From: Bemisia tabaci
Taxonomy: Eukaryota; Arthropoda; Insecta; Hemiptera; Aleyrodidae
Length of the DNA stretch: 64,000 nucleotides
NCBI RefSeq assembly: GCF_918797505.1
Contig: NC_092794.1
Coordinates: 33,594,122-33,658,121, forward strand
Direction of reading: 5' to 3'
The position numbers were made by a program, and so were the translations under genes. Position 1 is the stretch's first letter. Each line of letters starts with the position of its first letter. Below, piece after piece: positions 21,316 through 31,511 of the stretch. The notes under the pieces were generated by a model that was not told where the DNA came from, did no database searches, and saw nothing but the letters and a program-made list of their open reading frames with translations.

Positions 21316-23688
21316 TTAAGTCATACCTTGAAACGGGTGCCGTTTCCTTGGAATGTGAACAATCTGGACTGTTTTAGACTGGACCTTATCCTTGATGAAG
21401 TGATATTTGATGTCAATGTGCTTAAGGCGTTTGGGTTGCTCAATAGATGTACTCATTCTTACAGCAGAATTATTATCTTCAAAAATGGGAACAATGAATT
21501 TTGGATGGTTAATTATCTTGGCATCTAAGAACATGTTTCTCATCCAGCATGCTTCGCTTACACAATTTCCTAGGGCTACATACTCTGCTTCTGTTGACGA
21601 GGTTGCAACACAGTTTTGCTTTTTAGATGACCATGCAACAGCACAATTAAAGACATTAAAGCAATATCCCCCTGTAGATTTTCTATCGATTTTGTCCCCT
21701 GCCCAATCGGAGTCTGAATACCCCTCGATTGGAGGCGAATTTGGTTTCCTTCTATAAACTAACTTCAAATCAAGAGTGTGTTTGACATATTGTAGAACTC
21801 TAAATAAGCACTGAAGCAAATCAGCACTTGCACAAGATTGGTACCTGCTTAGTATACAAATACTATTGCATAAGTCCGGCCTTGTGCCGAGCATTGGGTA
21901 CATGAGAGATCCAATTAATTGCCTACATTTCGTTTCTATGTCTGAGGATTCAGGTTTCTGTCTCATTAAAAATGAATGATCAAAGTTTTTATCCATTGGA
22001 GTTGTAACTCCTCTGCAATTTGACATGCCGAATTTTCCTAGAACATTTTCAAGGTAAGTTTTCTGACTTAAAGATAAAGAGCCAGACTTAGCATCTTTCA
22101 AAATGTTAATTCCAAGATAGTAAGAGATCTGACCCAAGTCTTTCATTTTGAATTGTTTCGCAATTTCCCTTTTAAAATTAGCAATTTCAGTGCCAGCGAC
22201 AATAATGTCGTCGACAAATACAACTACATATAAGTGATTATTTCCTTCTACCTTGTAGTAAAGACAGCAATCATAAGGTGAGCGGGTGAAGGATTGAGCT
22301 AACATATAACTATCAAATTTTTTGTACCAACAATTAGACGAAATGATTAAGCCATAAATGGGCTTGTTTAGTTTGATAACCTTACCAGGATCAATGGGTT
22401 CGCAATTATCAGGTAGTTTAAGGTAAATCTGCAGAAAGGCACTATTTATGTCCATTTGATGCACTTGCCATGAATAATGCACACTTGCCGCGAGAATCAT
22501 TCGAACAGTTGTGAGTTTCGCCAAATGGGCATAGGTCTCTAGACCAAAAGGGTCTTGCTGAAATCCGCGGGCAACTAAGCGGGCCTTGAACTGAGTTATT
22601 TCGCCTGAAGGGCCACGTTTAATTTTAAAGACCCACTTGCTGTCAATTTCGCACTTTTTAAGAGGCTTATCAACGACAGACCATGTTTGGTTTTCCCTAA
22701 GGGAATCTAATTCACGATTCATAGCCTCTTTCCGCTCACTAGCATATTTAGAACTCAAGGCGTCATTAAGAGATTTCGGCTCGTCATCATCAGTAATGCA
22801 CAACATACTGAGCTGATAATCAGCAAACTTTGCGGGGAGATGCAACACATTTTTCGGACGTAGATTCGCTGGTCTGTTTTCGGGGACTGCTTCATCGTCA
22901 GCGACGTTGTTGTCTGGTTGAATTTCTGGAGGATCGTCTTGATTCATCAAGGGTTGGTTTTCAGGAATTTCATGAGGTGGATAAGGTTGTGCAGCTATAA
23001 CAGGATCATTGTTTTCAGATATGTCTTCATCTGCAGAGGGAGACTCAAATTCTTCTTGGGTGGGAGGAACAAAATTTTCTGGGACTGAGATGAAATCTCG
23101 TACAATTTTCACGGTATCTTTATCCTCGAAGTACACTCTATAACCTTTTGATGTTTCAGAGTAGCCCATGAAAAGACCTTGGCAACTTTTGACATCTAAC
23201 TTAAGTCGTTTTTCTTTTGGAATATGAGTCCATATCTTGGAACCAAATGTAGTTACAAGTGAACTAATGTTGTAACAATTTTCATGCCAAAGCTCATAGG
23301 GGGTCTTTCCTGGAATTGAAGAGTTACCGGTTCTGTTTATGATGTAAACAGCTGTGTTTGCAGCTTCCGCCCAAAACTTCTTGTGTAGCTTCTTCTCAGC
23401 TAACATGGTTCTAGTAGCTTCGATAATGGTTCTGTTCTCAAGTTCCGCCTTCCCATTTTGTTCTGGATTATATGCACAGGTTTTCTGATAAATGACGCCA
23501 TTTTCAGAAAGAAGTTTTTGCAATTTTTGGTTGTCAAATTCTTTTCCATTATCAGTACGAAATTTCTTGATTGTTTTGTTACGTTGAGTTTGGCACAGCT
23601 TCAAGAAGGATAAAATATTTTCATAAGATTCAGCTTTAGATTTTAGGAAGTAAGCAAATCTAGGGGAGACCGGGGTTATGTTGGCCAC
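21316..23688 (-). pseudogene. Copia integrase C-part, reverse transcriptase, RNase H
   Basis: A 790-codon frame; the first nine codons belong to the inserted MITE and true coding begins near RFAYFLKSKAES. Integrase core: FRTDNGKEF (Asp ~46) and QNGKAELENR (Glu ~82). Next come the hinge and RT, with FVDDIIVAGT near residue 492 (catalytic DD), and RNase H with YSDSDWAGDKIDRKS (~657), SSTEAEYVAL and EDNNSAVRM. The usual C-terminal ADIFTKPL motif is missing; the frame ends HIPRKRHPFQGMT, so the terminus is probably frameshifted. Separated from its upstream half by the 980-bp MITE. Confidence 0.9.
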
Positions 23689-24236
23689 GGGGCTATGATA
23701 ACCATCGTGAGAATTTTGTAGAGGAAAACGTAAATTTGATGTTTTGATGAGAAAAAAGGTTGGCAGAGATGTAGACTAACAATTTAAAATATCAACATCG
23801 ATGGTGTCCCCCTCTGTTATGCTCTGTACTGTAACATTCTTGCTTACCTTCGAAAATAGCCCGAAAACGCGATTTTTTTAATTTTAAATTTTGTTTGCTG
23901 TGGCGAGTGTTTATTTTGTATCTTATTAATCTTTGTTTCTATTTGAAGTAGACCCCATTCCTTTGATTTTAGTGTATGGATTTATGGCTTTTGACTCCTT
24001 GTTTCTTAGTTGGATGACTTTGATTTGAGGTAATCTCAATCGGGGCTATGTGGACCATTTTTCTGGGGCTATGTTGACCTACTAAGAAAACATACATTTT
24101 AAATTTTTTTTTTGCGTAAGGTTTCAAATCCATTTTCTTTGAGTTTAAAACGATCCTATTTAGTGGAGAAGTAGATCTTCTTATTGTTTTTTAAGTTGCT
24201 TTTCACGCCAACTCACTTATTAAATTTGATACTGTT

Positions 24237-24277
<41 letters not shown>

Positions 24278-24642
24278 CAGCTCCAAAGGTATTGAGTTTT
24301 ACAAACATTACGAAAGATAAGTGTAAGGGCATAATACTAAGCTTTTTTATGTGCAATTACAATCAACTGAACAAGGTTAACATAGCTTCCTTACAGGTGG
24401 CTCACTTAGCCCCGGGGGTGGCCAACATAGCCCCAAGCAGGGGCTATGTTGACCAAAATGGATTTTCTTTTAAAAACGCATGAAACTCACAAAATTAAAG
24501 TATTTTGTCCAATGTTTTCAGTTGATTTTAATTTTACACTGTATGCTCAAGGATTAGAGCATTAAAGAAATGGCATTCTATTCTTCTGTTTCTTCAGACA
24601 CAAGTTTTCAAAAAATCTGGTCAACATAGCCCCGGTCTCCCC
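23663..24642. mobile_element. TA-flanked MITE with GGGGCTATGTTGACC word repeats
   Basis: Terminal inverted repeats of about 22 bp (GGGGAGACCGGGGTTATGTT / GGGGAGACCGGGGCTATGTT) flanked by TA (23661-23662, 24643-24644). Excision leaving one TA restores the copia integrase frame (DDFSKY then RFAYF). The word GGGGCTATGTTGACC or its complement recurs at about 24043, 24066, 24403, 24422 and 24442, besides the ends. A T32-like run lies at about 24243-24272. No transposase; non-autonomous, Tc1/mariner-like by target site. Confidence 0.9.
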
Positions 24643-24644
24643 TA

Positions 24645-24965
24645 TACTTAGAAAAGTCGTCTGTTAATAAAAGTAAATATCTGGCTCCGCCCAGGGAGTT
24701 AACTTCCATAGGACCACTGAGGTCAGCATGAATAATTTCACAAGTAGAAGCTGTTTTAGTTTCACTTGGTGGGAAGGGCTTTCTTTGATGTTTGCCCTCA
24801 ATGCAGGCTTCACAAAAGGTTTCACTTTCAAGCCACTTTATTCCCTTGGTATTGAGTATTTCTTTGACATGCACAAAATTTTGGTGAGCCAATTTACAGT
24901 GCCATACAGCAAATGATTCGCACTTGGAATTGTTCTTTGAATTTGTAGGATTTAGACGTGCATTT
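24645..24965 (-). pseudogene. Copia GAG-pre-integrase zinc motif and integrase start
   Basis: The frame reads WHCKLAHQNF and CEACIEGKH (His-His-Cys-Cys zinc-binding domain before the integrase core), then IIHADLSGPM (first catalytic Asp) and YLLLLTDDFSKY, where the MITE interrupts it. It joins the 24964-26415 frame only across a frameshift caused by a 17-bp tandem duplication. Confidence 0.85.
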
Positions 24966-26415
24966 AAACAGTTAGCTGATTTCTTAGGTGTTCTGAAATT
25001 CTAGGTGTTCTGAAATTCATTCGAAACAAATTGCCTTCCCGAAGGGCCCAGGCACAGGGTTTGTTAGAGTTCTTACATACAAATTTCGCACTAGTGGCAT
25101 CTGATACCAGGTAGAACCCTTTATCCAATGCTTTGGTTTGTGAAAAAAGGTTGGCATGAAGTTTAGGAACATACAGGACATTTTGCAAATCTACATTAAC
25201 GGAACTTGTGCCATTGAAGGATTTAACTGATACAGTACCTTGACCCAAAGATGATAGTTTCGATCCATCAGCAATAGTTATTTCTTTAGCTGTATCAAAG
25301 GGAGAGTAAGAACTAAAATACTCACTATCTTTACAGAAATGGTCTGATGCTCCACTATCGAGATACCAATTTTGGTCAGATATGTTGCGATTACATGCCA
25401 TCATGGCCACGGATTTCTCCTCCTCGCTTTTAGACTTTCTTTGGTCTTGATGTTTATTCTTGCGGAACCAGCAATGTTTGGCTATATGGCCAATGCGATT
25501 GCAAACATGACATCTAGGTCTCCCCTTTCGAGGGGGTTCCTGTGACTTATCCCGCACACTACCACAGACTTCAGAACTACTGTCACTTTCATATGACTCG
25601 CTAGATTTGAACTTTTCACAATAACGGCGGCGTGATGTTGATTTACCCTTTTTGGCCTTTTGCCAACGTTTACGGCAACTGTAACACTGTGCTTCTTCGT
25701 TTAAGTTACTTTTTGAAAGTAACGCTGTTACCTCTTCTGTCGACTTCAATCGATCTTCTTCAATTTGTAGACGGGCAGTTAAATTATCTAGATTTTGTTC
25801 AGCAGTGGGCACTGACTCCCATGCTGAAAAAAAATGCTTGAAAGATTCTGGGAGAGACATTAAAATCTTTGCTACAATTATTTTCTCCGGGATAACCTCT
25901 TCCCTAAGTCGCAGTTCGGAGGCTATATTTTGCATCTTGGTTATGAAATCGGTGACGGAGCCATCAAAAGAAGCACTGAAAAATTGTTGTTGCAATAGAT
26001 GAACACTTACGTTGGACTGACGTTCATAGATGGCTATCAACTTCGACCACATTCCATGAGCGGTTTCGCAGGACAGAACATGCGAAAGAGGACCCTCCTT
26101 CATTCTCGTTACCAGGACTTCTTGGGCCTTAGCATCTTTCAAATTGAATGCCTTTAACTCCTTCAGTGCAGCTGCTGCTCTCACTTCAGACGCTGATACA
26201 GCTTCAGCATCGCCTTCTCCGGTTTTGATAACTGCTGGAACTACCGGTGCTTTCAAGACTCCTGTTGTTATATCCCATAGGTCTTTGGCCGCCAGGACGA
26301 CTTTAACGGAGAATTTCCACGTTTTCCAGTTCGTCTCGTCTAGTTTAAGCAAACGCTCAACTTTCACTTGGGACTCCATGATCAAGTTTCGAATAATAAA
26401 ACTGGGTAGGCACAA
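24964..26415 (-). pseudogene. Copia gag and protease
   Basis: A 483-codon frame; the likely start is the second Met (MESQVKVERLLKLDETNWKT, near 26379). Gag forms the particle. The UBN2-like capsid region is in the first ~230 residues. One CCHC knuckle, CHVCNRIGHIAKHC, is near residue 300, preceded by a Ser/Lys-rich stretch and CYSCRKRW. Protease motif WYLDSGASDHFC is near residue 348. The frame runs into RISEHLRNQLTV and stops because a 17-bp direct duplication (24985-25001 and 25002-25018) shifts the frame. Confidence 0.9.
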
Positions 26416-26521
26416 GGTTTACGGTCGCGACAACACGTGCACGGTTTAATAGAGACTGGTCGATTACGTTTCACGTTTCACTGACGGCTGATCACGGTAT
26501 TAATTTCTATCGCGAACGCGA

Positions 26522-26536
26522 CTGGGCTCCATAACC
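26522..26536 (-). promoter_or_regulatory. Primer-binding site (internal initiator-Met tRNA)
   Basis: Minus strand GGTTATGGAGCCCAG directly follows the 5' LTR. The Drosophila copia site GGTTATGGGCCCAG pairs with the anticodon-arm region of initiator Met tRNA, a half-tRNA primer. Here there is one extra base. Confidence 0.7.
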
Positions 26537-26762
26537 TGTCGGATGGCAGATTTATTCAACAGGGAATGATTAGGACGGAGAAGATAACGAAAGTGAATTC
26601 AGTTAATGACATGGCTCGAAGGCTCTTACTTTTATTAATCGTTAGGGTTAAAGCACAGAGAGCGAACAAGGGGAGAGAGGTGCGCACGCACACATGTATA
26701 TTACCAACATAAGAGAGAGAAATAATACTAGAGGTGGTATTAGATTATGTACCAACTTAACA
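26537..26762 (-). repeat. 5' LTR of left-arm copia
   Basis: 226 bp, TG...CA on the minus strand. Pairs with 20974-21203 at about 98% identity by eye. Confidence 0.9.
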
Positions 26763-27020
26763 AAAAACGAAGCTATTTTTGCGTCAACGGCTCTGGACGA
26801 GTATTATGAAAAGATCAGGGTCAAGATCAATAAAGAGTCATTCGATTTTCACATGAACGGATCCGGGTGGGTGCTGAAGAAGATACAGGGTATGGAGCTA
26901 CGTGTCAACCGCTATTACGCTTTACATCGAGGAGGAACGTCCGTTGAGGTGCCATTTTCAACGAAACATGCTGTCAATGTAAATAACGGTGAATTAAACG
27001 ATTGTTTCCTGTACGCAAGG
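26763..27020 (+). pseudogene. Maverick/Polinton-like DNA polymerase-associated fragment
   Basis: Reads NEAIFASTALDEYYEKIRVK then SGWVLKKIQGMELRVNRYYAL, then STKHAVNVNN and NDCFLYA. A block of the form SGW-x-L-x2-I-x6-V/I-x2-Y-x-L, with an 'AVNVNN..DCF' block after it, is familiar to me from arthropod Maverick/Polinton-type polymerase ORFs. The fragment then passes directly into copia RT-like sequence (LKRVLRY). The 5' part lies before the copia insertion (20895-20973). Its inverted twin is at 33003-33210 and 31375-31507. Family assignment is from memory of motif pattern. Confidence 0.5.
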
Positions 27021-27045
27021 CAATACTTGAAAAGGGTGTTACGAT

Positions 27046-28589
27046 CCCGCCCGGCAAAATTACGTTGTGGCAACGTTGCCAAAACGTTGCAATTTCGCCA
27101 TTTACGTATTCGGGCAACGTTGTGGTAACGTTGCCACAACGTGTAATTTTGTCAGCTTGCATGAACGTAATTGGCAATGTGTCTGCAATGTGTTTTAGCA
27201 ACATAATGGGAATGTTGCAAAAATACGTTTTAGCAACATAATGGGAATGTTGCAAAAATACGGTGAAAAAATTTCGGTGATTTATTTTAGGAGTACTCTG
27301 CATTTTTACTCCTAGAATTCAATGTGGACCGCAGAGGAGCGTTTCTTAGGCACCCGAAATTCACTTTAAGTCCGATAGTAGCCGCGCTCCGCCCGGGTTC
27401 CCAAGCGGGCTCCCATCGAAGTACTAACTACGCCCGACGTTGCTGAACTTCAGTGATCGCCCGTGTGTCGCTGCCACTCAGCTACGGACGCTCGCGTGAT
27501 AGAGTTTGGTTATTTAGCATTAATAAACACCCCTAGATCTGGTTCAATGATAGAAAGCAATGATATCCTTGCATTTCTGTGCATAATTCTACAACGAAGG
27601 ATACTGAACATAATATTAGGAAGATCAAGTTTTTAAAAAAAAGGAGTATGAAAAAAAAATTAAAAAAGAATTGAATAAATATATTAATTTTATATAAATA
27701 AAATTATTATTATTATTTTAATTATTTATTTAATTATATTATAATTATTTATTATTATAATTATTTGGTATTTTTATTTTGTATTAAATTATTTTCTAAT
27801 TATTTATATTTATTTTTTTTATTTTATTTTTTATTTTTAAATTATTTTTTTATTTTTTTAAATTTTATCTTCATTTGTATATTTTTATTGTTAATTTTTT
27901 ATTTTTTTGAATTATCTATCAATTAATTTTTGTTTATTTTTGTATATACATATACATATTTTTGCGACATTGTATGAGGGCGCATCCCCTTATATTGATT
28001 GGAGAAAATCATCTGTTGAGAAACAACAGAAAGGAGAACACCTGAAACAGTGGAAAAGTGTCCCCTCCGATTTGCAGCACAGCATCTGCTTGACCTCATA
28101 TCTGAGTTCTACGACCAAAATTACACAGGGATTGATACCTCACATGACACTATATGCGCATTTTAAAAAACCGAAATCCCAGAGGCCTTATTATGGCCGC
28201 CATTTTGAAATTTAGGCATTTTGGGGGTCGTTCCGGGGTCGGACCATGGTAAACTTTTGGTATGTTCTTCAGGAGGACCTACTGATGACGTTTACATAGG
28301 AAAAGTTTGTTCAGCAATTTGTTCCGGGTCAAATCGTGTTTCTCCCTGACTAATAATGTTTAACAACGTTGTCACAATATATCTAAGAAATATTTATTGA
28401 AACGTTTTTTAATAATGTTCCAGAAACATTTCTAAAAACGTTTTGAAAATATTGTCTAAAATATAATGTCAGGCAACATTGCTGAAACATTGCTTAAACG
28501 TTGCTGCTTTACCTTTACAAAGCAATATCATCAAAAATGTTGCCTTGCAACGTTGCGGCAACGTACACATTGCTCCCTTGCCGGGCGGG
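27046..28589. mobile_element. TIR element, CCCGCCCGGCAA ends, AACGTTGCC word repeats
   Basis: Perfect 12-bp inverted ends CCCGCCCGGCAA, flanked by GAT (27043-27045, 28590-28592). The other palindrome arm keeps the empty site with a single GAT (31354-31359, minus), proving boundaries and a 3-bp target duplication. AACGTTGC words in both orientations fill the subterminal 150-250 bp at each end (27062-27260, 28345-28580). Inside are a tRNA/5S-like module (27378-27490, minus) and an extremely AT-rich stretch (27640-27950). No transposase seen. Confidence 0.85.
27378..27490 (-). pseudogene. Hybrid tRNA-like/5S-like Pol III module
   Basis: Minus strand: GTAGCTGAGTGGCAGCG (tRNA A-box-like, 27487-27471) is followed within 20 bp by CGATCACTGAAGTTCAGC, GTCGGGCGTAGTTAGTACTT and GGGAGCCCGCTTGGGAACC, the 5S internal promoter region. 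The head resembles that of the 1410-1515 copy. A 5S-derived SINE head with a tRNA-like start is the simplest reading. Confidence 0.6.
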
Positions 28590-29135
28590 GATACCTAAAA
28601 GGCTCAAGGAATTTGAAATTGACCCATACAAAGAAACTTATATCTACTGATATCTTGAGTGGTCACTATGTGATTCTGATTGGGTAACAGATGAAAACGA
28701 TATTATAGAAAGAGCACGACAGGCTTCCTATTTCCATTATTTGAAAACTGTACCATTTGTTGGAATACCAAAAGCAAAACTCTATGACTGCCTCATCCAC
28801 TGAATCAGAGTATTTGGCGCTTTTTGAAGCTGTCAGGGAAGCTCTATGGTTGAAATCGTTTCTGAGTAGTATTAATATGACTGCAATAACTCCCATTTTA
28901 ATTTATGAAGACAGCACCGGTTGTATAAGTATTGCAAAGAATCCAAGTAGCCACAATAGATCAAAACACATGCATGTAAAGTATCATTTTTCTAGAGGAC
29001 AGGTAGAAAAAGGGCTAATAAATGTGAAATATGTTCCAACAGGTGATCAGCTAGCCGATTTACTAACCAAACCGTTGTCCACCACAAAATTCAAGAATTT
29101 AAGACCAGGGCCGGATCTTCAAAATTAGCAAAATT
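28590..29135 (+). pseudogene. Copia RNase H remnant, left palindrome arm
   Basis: Reads YLKGSRNLKLTHTKK, a broken stretch with a stop, then SSTESEYLALFEAVREALW, IYEDSTGCISIAKNPSSHN, RSKHMHVKYHFSRGQVEKG and DQLADLLTKPL: the Ty1/copia RNase H and C-terminus. It is truncated at both sides and belongs to a different copia lineage from the 20974 element. An apparently identical inverted copy is at 30818-31358. Confidence 0.85.
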
Positions 29136-29159
29136 AGAAATTAGCAATTCAAAATTCAA

Positions 29160-29540
29160 GTGGACTCGTTAAAAATTCAAGTGGACTCGTCAAAATTCAA
29201 TATCCTTCAGCGCTCTCTAAGTTTTTTCTTTGATCTCCTCCATCGAGTTGAAACGGATCCTTTTCATCGGAAACGTAAGCTAAGGAAACAGACAAAAGTC
29301 GCAGGGAGCTAAATCTGGACTTTAGGAGGATGCGGTATGTAGGATGCTGTGTTTCGCTAAAACTGTGGCCGGAGCATTATCATGATGGAACATCCAGTCA
29401 CCGCTTGCCCGCAATTATTCAGGACGTATTCACCTGATAGAACGGCCCACAAACGTTGTAAAGTTTCCCTGGTCAGTTTCTTCTATAATCGTTGTACCGC
29501 GAGGAATATATTCATGATGTCCAGGGTGCAATCCATTTTG
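29160..29540 (-). pseudogene. Mariner-type transposase remnant, left arm
   Basis: The minus strand carries, with stops, IPRGTTIIEETDQ, then HHDNAPATVLAKHS and SPDLAPCDFCLFP, matching the conserved catalytic-domain wording of mariner transposases (HDNAPAH ... YSPDLAPCDF). Decayed; no terminal repeats identified. Same sequence, inverted, at 30406-30790. Confidence 0.75.
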
Positions 29541-30405
29541 AGGACTGTGCTTTTGTCTCAAGGTCGTATCCGTACACTCATTTGAAGTAAAATTTAATGA
29601 ATCTTCACCCTCGGTCATTTTACGAAAAAATAGAAGGAAACGCGAGCATGGCACTTGACACGCATATTTTGATCAGTTATCTTTCTAATGTCAGCTCGCG
29701 AAGGCTATCGAAGTTCTGTTGTGTAAGTGTAATGTAGAGGAGGATAAAGTCCAGGCCATTATCTGCATTAAAATCTGAAATGATAAAAAATTATCGATAT
29801 TTTCCGGAGAGACCTCCCCAAGTAGGTAGCATTTTTCAACGTAAAAATTGATATAATGTTTCAATTTATAGGTATAAAGTTGTTAAAAAATATTGCAATA
29901 ATATAGCTATAAAGTAGCAATTCTCAGTTAACATTTGGACGATTTTTCCCGATTTCGTCAGGTCAGATCGATAAAAAAAATCCATACTTAATAGCAATGT
30001 CATTGCTATTTGTGGCGGTGCCAAATGGTTTTAGGAAAATTGAGGAATTTATCAGTCTACCCTAATTTTTACAACGTTGCAGAATCCATTCGAAAATCCG
30101 ATCTTGCCGGAATTGACAGGAAATTCATGATTCAATCATCCAGCACCCTTTAAATTCTCCTGTCCGAGGCGGGATTAGAACGCGCAACCTTCGGATTACT
30201 GCCGTGCGCCGCCTTTACCGTTTGAGCTAGCCAGGCTACCTGTCGGGTGCCTCACTTTTCACACATTATATAGCTCCGACATGAAACGAAACCCTTACCG
30301 GCGCACTTGCATGAAATAAAAAATTCAAAGAATTAAAAGTAACAAAAACAGAAACGAAATAAAAGGAGGAAAGAAAGGCATGAAAGAAGTAAAATTATTG
30401 GAATC
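29541..30405. other. Palindrome spacer
   Basis: 865 bp between the arms. The left part continues mariner-like sequence to ~29650. At 29818 a CAAGTAGGTAGCATTTTTCA end of the CCCAAGTAGC family begins, and a tRNA-like module lies at 30165-30245. Otherwise AT-rich. Confidence 0.6.
30168..30245 (-). pseudogene. tRNA-like Pol III module in palindrome spacer
   Basis: Minus strand: A-box-like TAGCTCAAACGG (30229-30218), then about 35 bp on CGTTCTAATCCC (30182-30171), B-box-like. The arrangement is tRNA-like, but the B box is degenerate. It lies downstream of a CCCAAGTAGC-family end, as does the 11940 module. Confidence 0.55.
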
Positions 30406-30790
30406 CAAAATGGATTGCACCCTGGACATCATGAATATATTCCTCGCGGTACAACGATTATAGAAGAAACTGACCAGGGAAACTTTACAACGTTTGTGGG
30501 CCGTTCTATCAGGTGAATACGTCCTGAATAATTGCGGGCAAGCGGTGACTGGATGTTCCATCATGATAATGCTCCGGCCACAGTTTTAGCGAAACACAGC
30601 ATCCTACATACCGCATCCTCCTAAAGTCCAGATTTAGCTCCCTGCGACTTTTGTCTGTTTCCTTAGCTTACGTTTCCGATGAAAAGGATCCGTTTCAACT
30701 CGATGGAGGAGATCAAAGAAAAAACTTAGAGAGCGCTGAAGGATATTGAATTTTGACGAGTCCACTTGAATTTTTAACGAGTCCACTTGA
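30406..30790 (+). pseudogene. Mariner-type transposase remnant, right arm
   Basis: Plus strand reads HHDNAPATVLAKHS (from ~30560) then SPDLAPCDFCLFP and FPMKRIRFNSMEEIK, typical mariner catalytic region and C-terminus, with internal stops. Mirror of 29160-29540. Confidence 0.75.
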
Positions 30791-30817
30791 ATTTTGAATT
30801 GCTAATTTCTAATTTTG

Positions 30818-31358
30818 CTAATTTTGAAGATCCGGCCCTGGTCTTAAATTCTTGAATTTTGTGGTGGACAACGGTTTGGTTAGTAAATCGGCTAGCTGAT
30901 CACCTGTTGGAACATATTTCACATTTATTAGCCCTTTTTCTACCTGTCCTCTAGAAAAATGATACTTTACATGCATGTGTTTTGATCTATTGTGGCTACT
31001 TGGATTCTTTGCAATACTTATACAACCGGTGCTGTCTTCATAAATTAAAATGGGAGTTATTGCAGTCATATTAATACTACTCAGAAACGATTTCAACCAT
31101 AGAGCTTCCCTGACAGCTTCAAAAAGCGCCAAATACTCTGATTCAGTGGATGAGGCAGTCATAGAGTTTTGCTTTTGGTATTCCAACAAATGGTACAGTT
31201 TTCAAATAATGGAAATAGGAAGCCTGTCGTGCTCTTTCTATAATATCGTTTTCATCTGTTACCCAATCAGAATCACATAGTGACCACTCAAGATATCAGT
31301 AGATATAAGTTTCTTTGTATGGGTCAATTTCAAATTCCTTGAGCCTTTTAGGTATCGT
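30818..31358 (-). pseudogene. Copia RNase H remnant, right palindrome arm
   Basis: Same 123-residue open stretch as 28757-29128 with no amino-acid difference, plus the upstream stop-containing part and YLKGSRNLKL. It continues into LKRVLRY and the polymerase-like fragment without the insertion present on the left arm. Confidence 0.85.
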
Positions 31359-31511
31359 AACACCCTTTTCAAGTATTGCCTTGCGTACAGGAAACAATCG
31401 TTTAATTCACCGTTATTTACATTGACAGCATGTTTCGTTGAAAATGGCACCTCAACGGACGTTCCTCCTCGATGTAAAGCGTAATAGCGGTTGACACGCA
31501 GCTCCATACCC

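Larger units (their letters stand above)
20974..26762 (-). mobile_element. Ty1/copia LTR retrotransposon, split by a MITE
   Basis: Minus-strand element with LTRs 20974-21203 (3') and 26537-26762 (5'), TGTTAAG...CCGACA, differing at about four places. Five-bp AAAAA duplications flank it. Next to the 5' LTR the minus strand reads GGTTATGGAGCCCAG, close to the Drosophila copia site that primes from the anticodon region of initiator Met tRNA. AAGGGGGG before the 3' LTR is a polypurine tract. Gag-protease, integrase and RT-RNase H are present but broken by a 17-bp duplication (24985-25018), a MITE (23663-24642) and a damaged C-terminus. Confidence 0.9.
19653..29540 (+). repeat. Left arm of ~20-kb palindrome
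   Basis: Inverted counterpart of 30406-39548 (axis ~29,973). Native arm content in order: 19653-20700 repeated genomic sequence; 20700-20973 plus 26763-27000 Maverick-like polymerase remnant; 27005-27045 plus 28590-29135 copia 3' remnant; 29160-29540 mariner remnant. Inserted later and absent from the other arm: copia element 20974-26762 and TIR element 27046-28589. Inner segments look nearly identical between arms; outer segments differ by several percent. Confidence 0.85.

Noticed and set aside
28666..28896. Minus ORFs opposite the copia RNase H remnant (also 31050-31280)
   Set aside because: Shadow frames of the recognised coding strand.
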